DNA from: an uncultured Ruminococcus sp.
GTDB taxonomy: Bacteria > Bacillota > Clostridia > Oscillospirales > CAG-272
DNA: 7,212 bases
Assembly (NCBI GenBank): GCA_902796505.1
Contig: CADBPA010000186.1
Coordinates: 1-7,212, forward strand
Direction: 5' to 3'
This document shows, piece after piece, positions 1 through 6,056 of this stretch (positions are counted from its first letter, which is position 1; each line of letters opens with the position of its first letter). A program made the translations under genes and the position numbers. The notes beneath the pieces were generated by a model. The model had not been told where the DNA came from and did not search any database. It saw only the letters and a program-made list of their open reading frames with translations.

Positions 1-101
1 ACGAAACCGTGATCGCAGCCCACGTCGCAGACCGCATACCCCTCCGTCACCAGATCCGCGATCGCCCGCAGGCGCGCGGACAGTTCCCTTGCCGCGCCCA
101 T
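1..101 (-). CDS. trmK: tRNA (adenine-22-N1)-methyltransferase TrmK, N-terminal fragment
   Basis: The first 33 codons of a gene that runs off the left edge. The predicted protein begins MGAARELSARLRAIADLVTE and reaches the motif DVGCDHG at residues 26-32, which is the SAM-binding motif I of the TrmK family (typically D-I-G-T/S/C-D-H-G/A near residue 25-30). The family methylates N1 of adenine 22 in tRNA, in the cytoplasm. The ATG lies one base beyond the rpoD stop codon. The nearest purine-rich stretch (AAGGAT, 115-120) is about 14 bases away, so translation is probably coupled to rpoD by termination and re-initiation. trmK directly after rpoD is the common Firmicute order, which supports the call. 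The rest of the Rossmann domain and the C-terminal part cannot be seen. Confidence 0.85.
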   Translation of the reverse strand, partial: MGAARELSARLRAIADLVTEGYAVCDVGCDHGF

Positions 102-102
102 A

Positions 103-1167
103 TCAGTCGAGATAATCCTTCAGCTTGCGGCTTCTTGAGGGCTGGCGGAGCTTCCGGAGCGCCTTGGCTTCGATCTGCCGGATCCGCTCACGGGTCACGT
201 TGAAGACCTTGCCGACCTCCTCGAGCGTGCGCGCACGGCCGTCGTCGAGGCCGAAACGGAGACGCAGCACCTGCTGCTCCCGGTCGGTGAGGGTATCCAG
301 CACCTCCACCAGCTGCTCCTTCAGCAGCGTGAAGGCGGCGGCATCTGCAGGCACCGGAACATTGTCGTCCTGAATAAAATCGCCCAGATGGCTGTCTTCC
401 TCCTCGCCGATCGGGGTCTCCAGGGAGACCGGCTCCTGGGAGATCTTCAGGATCTCGCGGACACGCTCCACCGGCATGTTCATCTTCTCGGCGATCTCCT
501 CCGGGGTCGGTTCCCGGCCGAGCTCCTGCAGCAGCTGGCGGGAGACCCGGATCAGCTTGTTGATGGTCTCCACCATGTGCACCGGGATCCGGATCGTCCG
601 GGCCTGGTCCGCGATCGCGCGGGTGATCGCCTGACGGATCCACCAGGTCGCGTAGGTCGAGAATTTATAGCCTTTGGAGGGATCGAACTTCTCCGCCGCT
701 TTGATCAAGCCGAGATTTCCTTCCTGGATCAGATCGAGAAAATACATTCCCTTTCCGACGTGGCGCTTCGCAATGCTGACGACCAAGCGAAGGTTCGCTT
801 CGATCAGCTCGTCCTTTGCCGCTTTGTCGCCGACCGCGATCTGCTCGGCAAGATATTTTTCGCGTTCCGGTGTCAGAAGAGGGATCTTGCCGATCTCCTT
901 GAGGTACATTCTGACCGGATCGTCGATCGACAGGCCTTCCTGGGAAAGCATTTTTTCCATCTTTTCCGGCGTGTCGAAATTCTCCGCGTCACGCTCGAGA
1001 TCTTTGAAGTTTTCCCCCTCGATCTCTTCGGGAGACGCCGAGTCGATGTCCGCCTGAGAAATATCGTAATCGATATCCTCCAGCGCTTTCATGATGTCGG
1101 AATTGCCGATACCGCCCTCGCTTTTCGATTCAATCAGCTCGTTGACGTCGATCTTATCGTTGTTCAT
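103..1167 (-). CDS. rpoD: RNA polymerase primary sigma factor (sigma-A / RpoD)
   Basis: Housekeeping sigma factor that directs RNA polymerase to -35/-10 promoters. About 354 residues, normal for a Firmicute SigA with a short region 1.1. Residue numbers here count from the upstream ATG. Residues 1-80 are acidic (reduced region 1.1). Region 1.2 begins at DPVRMYLKEIG (84-94). Region 2 spans about 123-193 with NLRLVVSIAKRH, the core-binding LDLIQEGNLGLIKA and the -10-reading YATWWIRQAITRAI. Region 3 is about 194-280. Region 4.2, the -35-reading helix-turn-helix, is at 314-342 (RTLEEVGKVFNVTRERIRQI). The C-terminus SRSRKLKDYLD is the family signature. There are two tandem ATGs. AAGGAG at 1174-1179 lies 3 bases from the first (1170) and 6 from the second (1167), so I choose the second. 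It follows dnaG by about 35 bases and is followed by trmK after 1 base, as in the dnaG-rpoD operon of Firmicutes. Confidence 0.98.
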   Translation of the reverse strand: MNNDKIDVNELIESKSEGGIGNSDIMKALEDIDYDISQADIDSASPEEIEGENFKDLERDAENFDTPEKMEKMLSQEGLSIDDPVRMYLKEIGKIPLLTPEREKYLAEQIAVGDKAAKDELIEANLRLVVSIAKRHVGKGMYFLDLIQEGNLGLIKAAEKFDPSKGYKFSTYATWWIRQAITRAIADQARTIRIPVHMVETINKLIRVSRQLLQELGREPTPEEIAEKMNMPVERVREILKISQEPVSLETPIGEEEDSHLGDFIQDDNVPVPADAAAFTLLKEQLVEVLDTLTDREQQVLRLRFGLDDGRARTLEEVGKVFNVTRERIRQIEAKALRKLRQPSRSRKLKDYLD

Positions 1168-1173
1168 CATGTT

Positions 1174-1179
1174 CTCCTT
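1174..1179 (-). promoter_or_regulatory. Ribosome binding site of rpoD deciding between two ATGs
   Basis: AAGGAG, within AAAGGAG on the minus strand. It is 3 bases from the ATG at 1170 and 6 bases from the ATG at 1167. The usual spacing favours the second ATG, which removes one methionine from the predicted N-terminus. Confidence 0.7.
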
Positions 1180-1204
1180 TATTTTCTTTTATTTGAATAC
1201 TCTT

Positions 1205-2968
1205 TTACTCTTCCTTTTGCCGCAGCCCGGCGATGAGTTTTGTCAGCTCTTCCCCGCTTGCGACCTGCTTGGTCTCCTGCTTTTGCACGGCGTTCTTCAG
1301 CCCGGCGACGCTTTCGTCAAACACTTCGTCTCCGTTGTCCGAAAGCTCCATCCGCTCGATCCGCATTTTCGTGATCCTGCCGACCTCTTCGGGCGTAAAG
1401 ACCTCGTCCGGCTCCACGCCGGAGTCCTCGGCGAGAAAATCGAACACCCGCCGCCCGAACTCGGTGTAAAAGTCCTCGCGCGTCAGCATGCCGCTTTCCA
1501 GCGCACGACGGCGATGTTCGGGATGCAAAAGCATCATACCGAGAACGGCCTCTTCGTGTTTTGCGACCGACGGCGCGCGGGCAAAATCCGGATTGATCTT
1601 ATCGCCGTATCCCGCCGCGATGCGCCGCGCGTTCTCGGCTTCGGCGCGGCTTCCTTTTCGCGCGTTCTGCGCGCGCTTTCTCGCCACGTCCGCTTCGATC
1701 GCCGCCTGCTGCATCTCGAATCGTTTTGCGATGACAGAGGCGCAGATGCTTCTTTCTGCCGCGGAATTTATATCGGAAATAATATTTTCGATTTCATCCA
1801 GAGCGCGGATCTTATCGCGCGGAATCGCGACGTCATATTTTTTCAGAACGTTTTCTACCCGGTAATCGAACTTGTCCTTCGATCCGTTCAGCACCTCGGA
1901 AAACTTTTCTTTTCCATAGGTCTTGATGTATTCGTCGGGATCTTTCGCGCCGGGGATCACAAGGATGGAGACTTCCAGCCCGACCTCTTCCAGCATCCGC
2001 AGCGCACGCTGAGCGGCTTTCTGCCCCGGCTCGTCCGCATCATAGGAGATGATCACCTTTTTGGTATAGCGGCTCATGATCCTCGCCTGCTCTTCGGTGA
2101 TCGCCGTTCCGAGCGTTGCGACCGCATTGGTGAATCCCGCCGCGTGCATCGCGATGACGTCCATATAGCCCTCGCAGAGGATCATCTGCTCCGAGCAGGT
2201 CAGCCGCGCGAAATTCAGCGCGAACAGATTGCGCGATTTTTTGAAGATCGGCGTATCCGAGGAGTTTTTATATTTCGGCTTGGTCTCGTTGTCCATCACG
2301 CGGCCGCCGAAGGCGATCACGCGCCCGGTGACGTCGATGATCGGAAACATCACGCGATTGCGGAAGGCGTCGTAGTATCTCCCTGCGTCGTTCCTGCCGC
2401 AGAGAAAGCCGTCGGTCAGCTCTTCATAAGAAAAGCCCAGAGCGCGCATATGTTTTGAAAACGCGTCGTAACTGTCCGGCGCAAAGCCGAGACCGAAGTG
2501 CTTGATCGTCGCCATCGAAAGCCGGCGGGTCTCGGTGAAGTACGCGAGCGCCGCCTTCGCCTTCGGATCGTCCGAAAGCAGACAGCGATGAAAATACTTC
2601 GCCGCCTCAACGTTCATCGCGTAAAAACGCTCTTTGTCCACCTTTTTCTCGGTATAGTTGCCGTAGCGATCGTTGTTATCCCGGATCAGGGTGACGCCGG
2701 CGCGCTTGGCGAGAAACTCGACCGCGTCGGGATAATCGAGATGCTCGATCCCACGCACGAAAGTGATCGCGTTGCCGCCCATGCCGCAGCCGAAGCAGTA
2801 AAAACTGTTGTCCGCCGGATAGACGACGAACGACGGGCTTTTTTCGCTGTGGAAAGGACAAAGCCCTTTATAGGTGTTGCCGGCGCGCTTCAGCGTTACG
2901 TAGCCGCCGATCAAGGATTGAATATCGGTCCGAAGCAGGACCTCGTCGACGCTCTCGCGTGCGATCAC
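1205..2968 (-). CDS. dnaG: DNA primase DnaG
   Basis: Primase that makes RNA primers at the replication fork and works with the replicative helicase. 587 residues, the usual length. The N-terminal CHC2 zinc-binding domain has C37, H40, C58 and C61 (CPFH and CFGC). The RNA-polymerase-like basic part is around 202-251 (FRNRVMFPIIDVTGRVIAFG, then PKYKNSSDTPIFKK). The TOPRIM domain shows the catalytic glutamate in CEGYMD (E266) and the acidic pair in YDADEPG (D310, D312). The C-terminal 130 residues (from about HEEAVLGMML, 471-480) match the position of the helicase-binding domain. The start is a GTG at 2968, chosen because a near-perfect Shine-Dalgarno lies 7 bases upstream and because the protein then begins shortly before the conserved RTDI segment. 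It lies between yigZ (74-base gap) and rpoD (about 35-base gap), probably in one transcript. Confidence 0.98.
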   Translation of the reverse strand: MIARESVDEVLLRTDIQSLIGGYVTLKRAGNTYKGLCPFHSEKSPSFVVYPADNSFYCFGCGMGGNAITFVRGIEHLDYPDAVEFLAKRAGVTLIRDNNDRYGNYTEKKVDKERFYAMNVEAAKYFHRCLLSDDPKAKAALAYFTETRRLSMATIKHFGLGFAPDSYDAFSKHMRALGFSYEELTDGFLCGRNDAGRYYDAFRNRVMFPIIDVTGRVIAFGGRVMDNETKPKYKNSSDTPIFKKSRNLFALNFARLTCSEQMILCEGYMDVIAMHAAGFTNAVATLGTAITEEQARIMSRYTKKVIISYDADEPGQKAAQRALRMLEEVGLEVSILVIPGAKDPDEYIKTYGKEKFSEVLNGSKDKFDYRVENVLKKYDVAIPRDKIRALDEIENIISDINSAAERSICASVIAKRFEMQQAAIEADVARKRAQNARKGSRAEAENARRIAAGYGDKINPDFARAPSVAKHEEAVLGMMLLHPEHRRRALESGMLTREDFYTEFGRRVFDFLAEDSGVEPDEVFTPEEVGRITKMRIERMELSDNGDEVFDESVAGLKNAVQKQETKQVASGEELTKLIAGLRQKEE

Positions 2969-2972
2969 GCCG

Positions 2973-2983
2973 TCACCCCCTTT
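2973..2983 (-). promoter_or_regulatory. Strong ribosome binding site of dnaG (GTG start)
   Basis: Minus-strand AAAGGGGGTGA matches the full complement of the 16S rRNA tail (AAAGGAGGTGA) in 10 of 11 positions. The G-run ends 7 bases before the GTG at 2968. This fixes the non-ATG start of dnaG, since no in-frame ATG exists nearby. Confidence 0.8.
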
Positions 2984-3009
2984 TTCGTTTTTCCGCCATA
3001 AAATACGAA

Positions 3010-3032
3010 GGAAAGTGCCGAAAACACTTTCC
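3010..3032 (-). terminator. Hairpin in the yigZ-dnaG gap, possible weak terminator or attenuator
   Basis: Perfect 8-bp inverted repeat GGAAAGTG / CACTTTCC with a 7-base loop, about 11 bases after the yigZ stop codon. On the minus strand the right arm is followed by TTCGTATTTTATG, T-rich but interrupted. The stem is only half GC. I read it as a weak terminator, an RNA processing or stability element, or a partial attenuator that lowers dnaG-rpoD expression relative to hflX-yigZ. A chance structure is possible. Confidence 0.4.
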
Positions 3033-3042
3033 CCGTGTCGAT

Positions 3043-3681
3043 TTATTTTTGATGATCGAAGGCTTCGCCGAGGATCTCGCAGGAGGCTCTCCCCGCCGTA
3101 GCGTCGGAGAGCGCGCGGATCATCGCTTCGGCGGAAGCTTTCGGCAGTGCCCCGCGGATACAGACCGCCGTGGAAAAATCGCTCGCCTCGGTCGAAAAAC
3201 CGAATTTCGCGGCGATCGGATCGAATTTCCCGTAGTCCGGATAGGCGAGACGGATATAGAGCGTCGAGAAAAGCTCATAACGAATGATATGCGCGTTCTC
3301 GATCGCCGCCTGCGCCGCCTCGGTGTAAGCGCGGACGAGACCGCCGGTGCCGAGCAGCGTTCCGCCGAAATAGCGGGAGACCACGACGCAAAGATCGGTC
3401 AGCTCTCGCTTGCGCATCACGTCGAGGATCGGCACGCCCGCCGTTCCCTGCGGCTCTCTGTCGTCCGAAAAGCGCATCGTCGCGTTTTCGCGCAGGATAT
3501 AGGCGTAGACGTGGTGCTTCGCGTCGGGAAATTCCCTGCGGCAGGTCTCAAGGAAGGCGAGAGCCTCCTCTTCCTTCTCCACGGGTGCACAGCGACCGAG
3601 AAAGATCGATTTGCGGTCGGTATACTCGCTTTTCCCGGTACGTTCGACCGTCGTATAGGCGGCAGGCTCTCGTTCGATCAT
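3043..3681 (-). CDS. YigZ / IMPACT family protein (UPF0029)
   Basis: 212 residues, typical for the bacterial YigZ family (YvyE in Bacillus). The N-terminal Impact domain is clear: KSIFLGR (24-30), the signature SDDREPQGTAG (72-82) and VVVSRYFGGTLLGTGGLVRA (99-118). The C-terminal 75 residues form the DUF1949-type ferredoxin-like domain. In eukaryotes the IMPACT relative affects translation control through GCN1. The bacterial role is not well established, although the fold resembles the nucleic-acid-binding domain IV of EF-G. The ATG overlaps the hflX stop codon in ATGA (3678-3681), and GGAGG-rich sequence at the end of hflX serves as ribosome binding site, so the two genes are translationally coupled. 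That coupling to a ribosome-associated GTPase fits a translation-related role, but this is inference. Confidence 0.93.
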   Translation of the reverse strand: MIEREPAAYTTVERTGKSEYTDRKSIFLGRCAPVEKEEEALAFLETCRREFPDAKHHVYAYILRENATMRFSDDREPQGTAGVPILDVMRKRELTDLCVVVSRYFGGTLLGTGGLVRAYTEAAQAAIENAHIIRYELFSTLYIRLAYPDYGKFDPIAAKFGFSTEASDFSTAVCIRGALPKASAEAMIRALSDATAGRASCEILGEAFDHQK

Positions 3682-4952
3682 TCCTCCGCCTCCTCTTCCC
3701 CGGACAGACCGGGAATATAACCGCGGTATCTTCCGCGCGCCTTTTCGTCCAGAACGGCCCTGACGGCAATTCCGTCGTCGGTATAATCGGTCGAAAGGAC
3801 GGTAGCCGCTTTATAAAGCCCGGCAAGCGCCGACTGCTCGGCGTACGGGATCAGCAGATCGTATTCGCGGCGCATCGAATGCACGGCGGCTTCCAGCATC
3901 GCAAGCAAAAGGTCGATCCCTTTTCCTTCTTTGGCGGAAATGGCGACCGTATTTTCCCGGACGAACGCCGAATCGATCCCTTCGAGGCGGTCGCATTTAT
4001 TATAAGCGTAAATGCGAGGCTTGTCTTTTGCGCCGAAGCTCTCGACGACCTCCTCGGTCACGCGAAGATGCTCCGCGACGTCCGGATCGGTGATATCGGA
4101 GACGATCAAAAGCAGATCGCAGAAACGCACCTCGTCCAGCGTAGATTTAAAAGCGTCTACCAGATGATGCGGTAGTTTGCGGATGAAACCGACCGTATCG
4201 GTCAGAAGGACCGTCTCGCCGCCCGGAAGCGAGAGCTGCCTTGTTGTGGCGTCGAGCGTCGCAAAAAGCTTGTCCTCGGCGAGGACGCCGGCGTCGGTCA
4301 GGCGATTGAGCAGCGTGGATTTTCCGGCGTTTGTGTAACCGACGACGGCGATCTTCGGGATCCCCGAACGGTCGCGCTTTTCACGCATGACCGAACGGTT
4401 GTGTTCGATCTCTTCGAGTCTTCGCTCCAGCGTGTGGATGCGTTCGTGCAGATGGCGTTTGTCTGTCTCCAGCTGGGATTCGCCGGGGCCGCGCGTTCCG
4501 ATACCGCCGCCCTGGCGCGAGAGTTCCGCCCCTTTTCCGATCAGGCGCGGCGCGCTGTATTTGAGCTGCGCCAGCTCGACCTGAAGTTTTCCCTCGCCGC
4601 TCGTTGCGTGAAGGGCGAAAATATCGAGGATCAGCATCGAACGGTCGATCACGCGCGCATCTCCCATCGCGTCCTCAAGATTTCTGATCTGCATGGGAGA
4701 AAGCTCAATATCGAATACGACAAGGCCGGCGCCGTGCGCTTCGCAAAGCGCCGCGATCTCGGCGACTTTTCCGCTGCCGATCAGCGTGCGCGGATCGAAT
4801 TTTTCTTTGATCTGGATCACCTTGGCGATCGCTCGCCCGCCGGCGGTATTCAGCAGGCGTTCGAGTTCGTCGAGACTTCTTTCGCAGGCGGGGACAGCCG
4901 CCCGGTTTTCGGCGACCGAAACGAGAATGGCATCAGAATTTTCTTGCGGCAT
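3678..4952 (-). CDS. hflX: Ribosome-associated GTPase HflX
   Basis: GTPase that binds the 50S subunit or 70S ribosome and, in studied bacteria, splits stalled or hibernating ribosomes. 424 residues, full length. The N-terminal HflX domain (about 1-180) includes LIGSGKVAEI (57-66), LSPMQIRNLE (84-93), the linker GGGIGTRGPGESQLETD (148-164) and a helical, coiled-coil-like stretch at 165-195. The G domain shows G1 GYTNAGKS (205-212), G2 around ATLDATTR (231-238), G3 DTVG (252-255), G4 NKCD (318-321) and G5 SAK (339-341), all intact. The C-terminal domain ends in an acidic tail. The ATG at 4952 has AAGGAGGA at 4957-4964 with ideal spacing. It starts only about 20 bases after the rpmE terminator and overlaps yigZ by 4 bases. 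Confidence 0.97.
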   Translation of the reverse strand: MPQENSDAILVSVAENRAAVPACERSLDELERLLNTAGGRAIAKVIQIKEKFDPRTLIGSGKVAEIAALCEAHGAGLVVFDIELSPMQIRNLEDAMGDARVIDRSMLILDIFALHATSGEGKLQVELAQLKYSAPRLIGKGAELSRQGGGIGTRGPGESQLETDKRHLHERIHTLERRLEEIEHNRSVMREKRDRSGIPKIAVVGYTNAGKSTLLNRLTDAGVLAEDKLFATLDATTRQLSLPGGETVLLTDTVGFIRKLPHHLVDAFKSTLDEVRFCDLLLIVSDITDPDVAEHLRVTEEVVESFGAKDKPRIYAYNKCDRLEGIDSAFVRENTVAISAKEGKGIDLLLAMLEAAVHSMRREYDLLIPYAEQSALAGLYKAATVLSTDYTDDGIAVRAVLDEKARGRYRGYIPGLSGEEEAEE

Positions 4953-4956
4953 CGGG

Positions 4957-4964
4957 TCCTCCTT
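4957..4964 (-). promoter_or_regulatory. Ribosome binding site of hflX
   Basis: Minus-strand AAGGAGGA, 4 bases before the ATG at 4952. It is unusual because it follows the T-run of the upstream intrinsic terminator by only 6 bases, leaving almost no room for an independent leader. Confidence 0.8.
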
Positions 4965-4970
4965 TTTTCA

Positions 4971-5002
4971 TAAGAAAAGCGCGCGGCAAAAATGCCACGC
5001 GC
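4971..5002 (-). terminator. Intrinsic terminator of rpmE
   Basis: On the minus strand GCGCGTGGC, loop ATTTTT, GCCGCGCGC, then TTTTCTTA. The 9-bp stem is very GC-rich with a single G-U pair, and it lies 23 bases after the rpmE stop codon. This is a classic rho-independent terminator in the rpmE direction. The opposite strand has no T-run directly after the stem, so it is probably one-directional. Confidence 0.88.
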
Positions 5003-5025
5003 AATCTTTCGCTCTCGTGAGAAGA

Positions 5026-5235
5026 TTATTTTCCCTGAGAAGCAGCAAGGCGCTTCTTGAACTTATCAAGACGCCCGCCGGCATCGACGAATTTCTGCTT
5101 TCCGGTATAGAACGGATGGCATTTGGAGCAGATTTCTACATTCATATCGCCCTTTGCGGAATGAGTCTTGACGACTTCGCCGCAGGCGCATCTGATCGTA
5201 ACTTCTTTGTATTCGGGATGGATTCCGGTCTTCAT
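5026..5235 (-). CDS. rpmE: Large ribosomal subunit protein bL31 (zinc-binding type)
   Basis: Small basic protein of the 50S subunit that helps bridge the two subunits. From the chosen start it has 69 residues, beginning MKTGIHPEYKEVTIRCACG. The zinc ligands of the C+ type are present: C16 and C18 (CAC), then C36 and C39 (CSKCHPF), followed by the signature FYTGKQKFVDAGGR. The family usually has 66-75 residues. A GTG at 5241 could extend it by two residues, but that codon overlaps the Shine-Dalgarno GAGGTG (5241-5246), so the ATG at 5235 is preferred. It has its own promoter and terminator and appears to be a single-gene unit between the sigma-E locus and hflX. A zinc-free paralogue, used by many bacteria under zinc limitation, would have to be elsewhere. 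Confidence 0.97.
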   Translation of the reverse strand: MKTGIHPEYKEVTIRCACGEVVKTHSAKGDMNVEICSKCHPFYTGKQKFVDAGGRLDKFKKRLAASQGK

Positions 5236-5277
5236 GTTCACACCTCTTTACCTTTTGGTTTCATTATCATGCAGTTT

Positions 5278-5306
5278 ATTATAACACGACTTTTTGTATT
5301 TTTCAA
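5278..5306 (-). promoter_or_regulatory. Sigma-A promoter of rpmE
   Basis: Minus-strand -35 TTGAAA (5301-5306, 5 of 6 consensus bases), a spacer of exactly 17 bases, and -10 TATAAT (5278-5283, perfect). It lies in the AT-rich gap between sigE and rpmE. The expected transcript start is near 5271, giving a leader of about 35 bases before the rpmE ATG. This is the best promoter in the window and may also feed hflX and the genes after it by readthrough. Confidence 0.9.
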
Positions 5307-5324
5307 GTCCTTTTTAAAAAATTT

Positions 5325-6056
5325 TCAGGTTTTTTGCTCAATTTTTTTCCGAAGAGCGAAAATGATCTTCTTTTCGAGCCTCGAAATGTAGCTTTGAGAG
5401 ATCCCCATCGTATCCGCGACCTCTTTTTGCGTCATTTCTCTGCCGTCTTTCAGGCCGTAGCGCATCTCGATGATCACCCGTTCTCTGCCCGACAGTTCGG
5501 CGACGGCGCGGCGCAGGATCGCCCGTTCCTCATCCTCCTCCATTTTCTGCGTCACGCTCTCGCCGTCCGAGCCGAGGACGTCGGAGAGAAGAAGCTCGTT
5601 GCCGTCGTAATCCACCGAGAGCGGTTCGTCGAGCGAGATCTCCTTCTTCTGCTGAACGCTCTTGCGCACGAACATCAGGATCTCGTTTTCGATACAGCGC
5701 GACGCGTAGGTCGCAAGGCGGATGTTTTTGCCGGGATCGAAGGTCGAGATCGCCTTGATGAGTCCGACCGTTCCGATGGAGATCAGCTCCTCGATGCTTG
5801 CGCCGGTATTTTCAAACCGCTTGGCGATATAGACCACAAGGCGCAGATTGTGCTCGATCAGAAGATCCCGCGCCGCACGGACGGAGGACGGTTCTTCACC
5901 GCAGAGATCGCAGATCGCGCGCTCTTCCTCCTCCGCGGCGAGAGGCGGCGGAAGCGTATCGCTGCCGTTGATATAGCGCAGCTCGCCGCAACTTTCGGAA
6001 AAGATTTTTGCCCGCAGAACGCGGAGCAGATCGGTCAGTTTTTTCAGCATATTCAT
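5325..6056 (-). CDS. sigE: Sporulation sigma factor sigma-E (pro-sigma-E precursor)
   Basis: First mother-cell-specific sigma factor of sporulation, made as an inactive membrane-associated precursor. 243 residues, close to the usual 239. The N-terminal 27 or so residues are the pro-sequence: a basic amphipathic stretch (LKKLTDLLRVLRAKIF) followed by ELRYINGSDTLPPPL, which aligns with the known cleavage region of Bacillus pro-sigma-E (YYIGGSEALPPPL), so cleavage is expected near R27-Y28. Region 2 has NLRLVVYIAKRFENTG (70-85), ISIGTVGLIKAISTFDP (92-108) and LATYASRCIENEILM (114-128), all diagnostic for sigma-E. Region 4 has the helix-turn-helix MTQKEVADTMGISQSYISRL (208-227). It overlaps spoIIGA by ATGA, and no Shine-Dalgarno is visible, so translation probably depends on coupling. 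A second ATG two codons later (6050) is also possible. sigG, often next to sigE, is absent here. Confidence 0.97.
   Translation of the reverse strand: MNMLKKLTDLLRVLRAKIFSESCGELRYINGSDTLPPPLAAEEEERAICDLCGEEPSSVRAARDLLIEHNLRLVVYIAKRFENTGASIEELISIGTVGLIKAISTFDPGKNIRLATYASRCIENEILMFVRKSVQQKKEISLDEPLSVDYDGNELLLSDVLGSDGESVTQKMEEDEERAILRRAVAELSGRERVIIEMRYGLKDGREMTQKEVADTMGISQSYISRLEKKIIFALRKKIEQKT

Noticed and set aside
388..1236. Plus-strand open frame (282 codons) antisense to rpoD
   Set aside because: It is fully explained as an antisense shadow of rpoD, with no ribosome binding site or family resemblance.
1091..2458. Long plus-strand open frame (455 codons) antisense to dnaG
   Set aside because: It lies entirely over the unambiguous dnaG and rpoD coding sequences. 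Its translation is rich in H, R, D and F without domain structure, as expected for the antisense shadow of a GC-rich gene.
5026..5060. Possible promoter for hflX inside the end of rpmE (TAATCT near 5036)
   Set aside because: The only -35-like sequence (TTGCTG) is about 14 bases away, too close, and the -10 match is poor.
5307..5330. Possible terminator for sigE in the run of A and T after its stop codon
   Set aside because: The segment (AAAATTTTTTAAAAA on the minus strand) has no GC-rich stem. It is better explained as AT-rich DNA upstream of the rpmE promoter.
4401..5391. Overlapping plus-strand open frames antisense to hflX, rpmE and the end of sigE
   Set aside because: They cross the rpmE terminator and promoter and contain only antisense versions of conserved genes.
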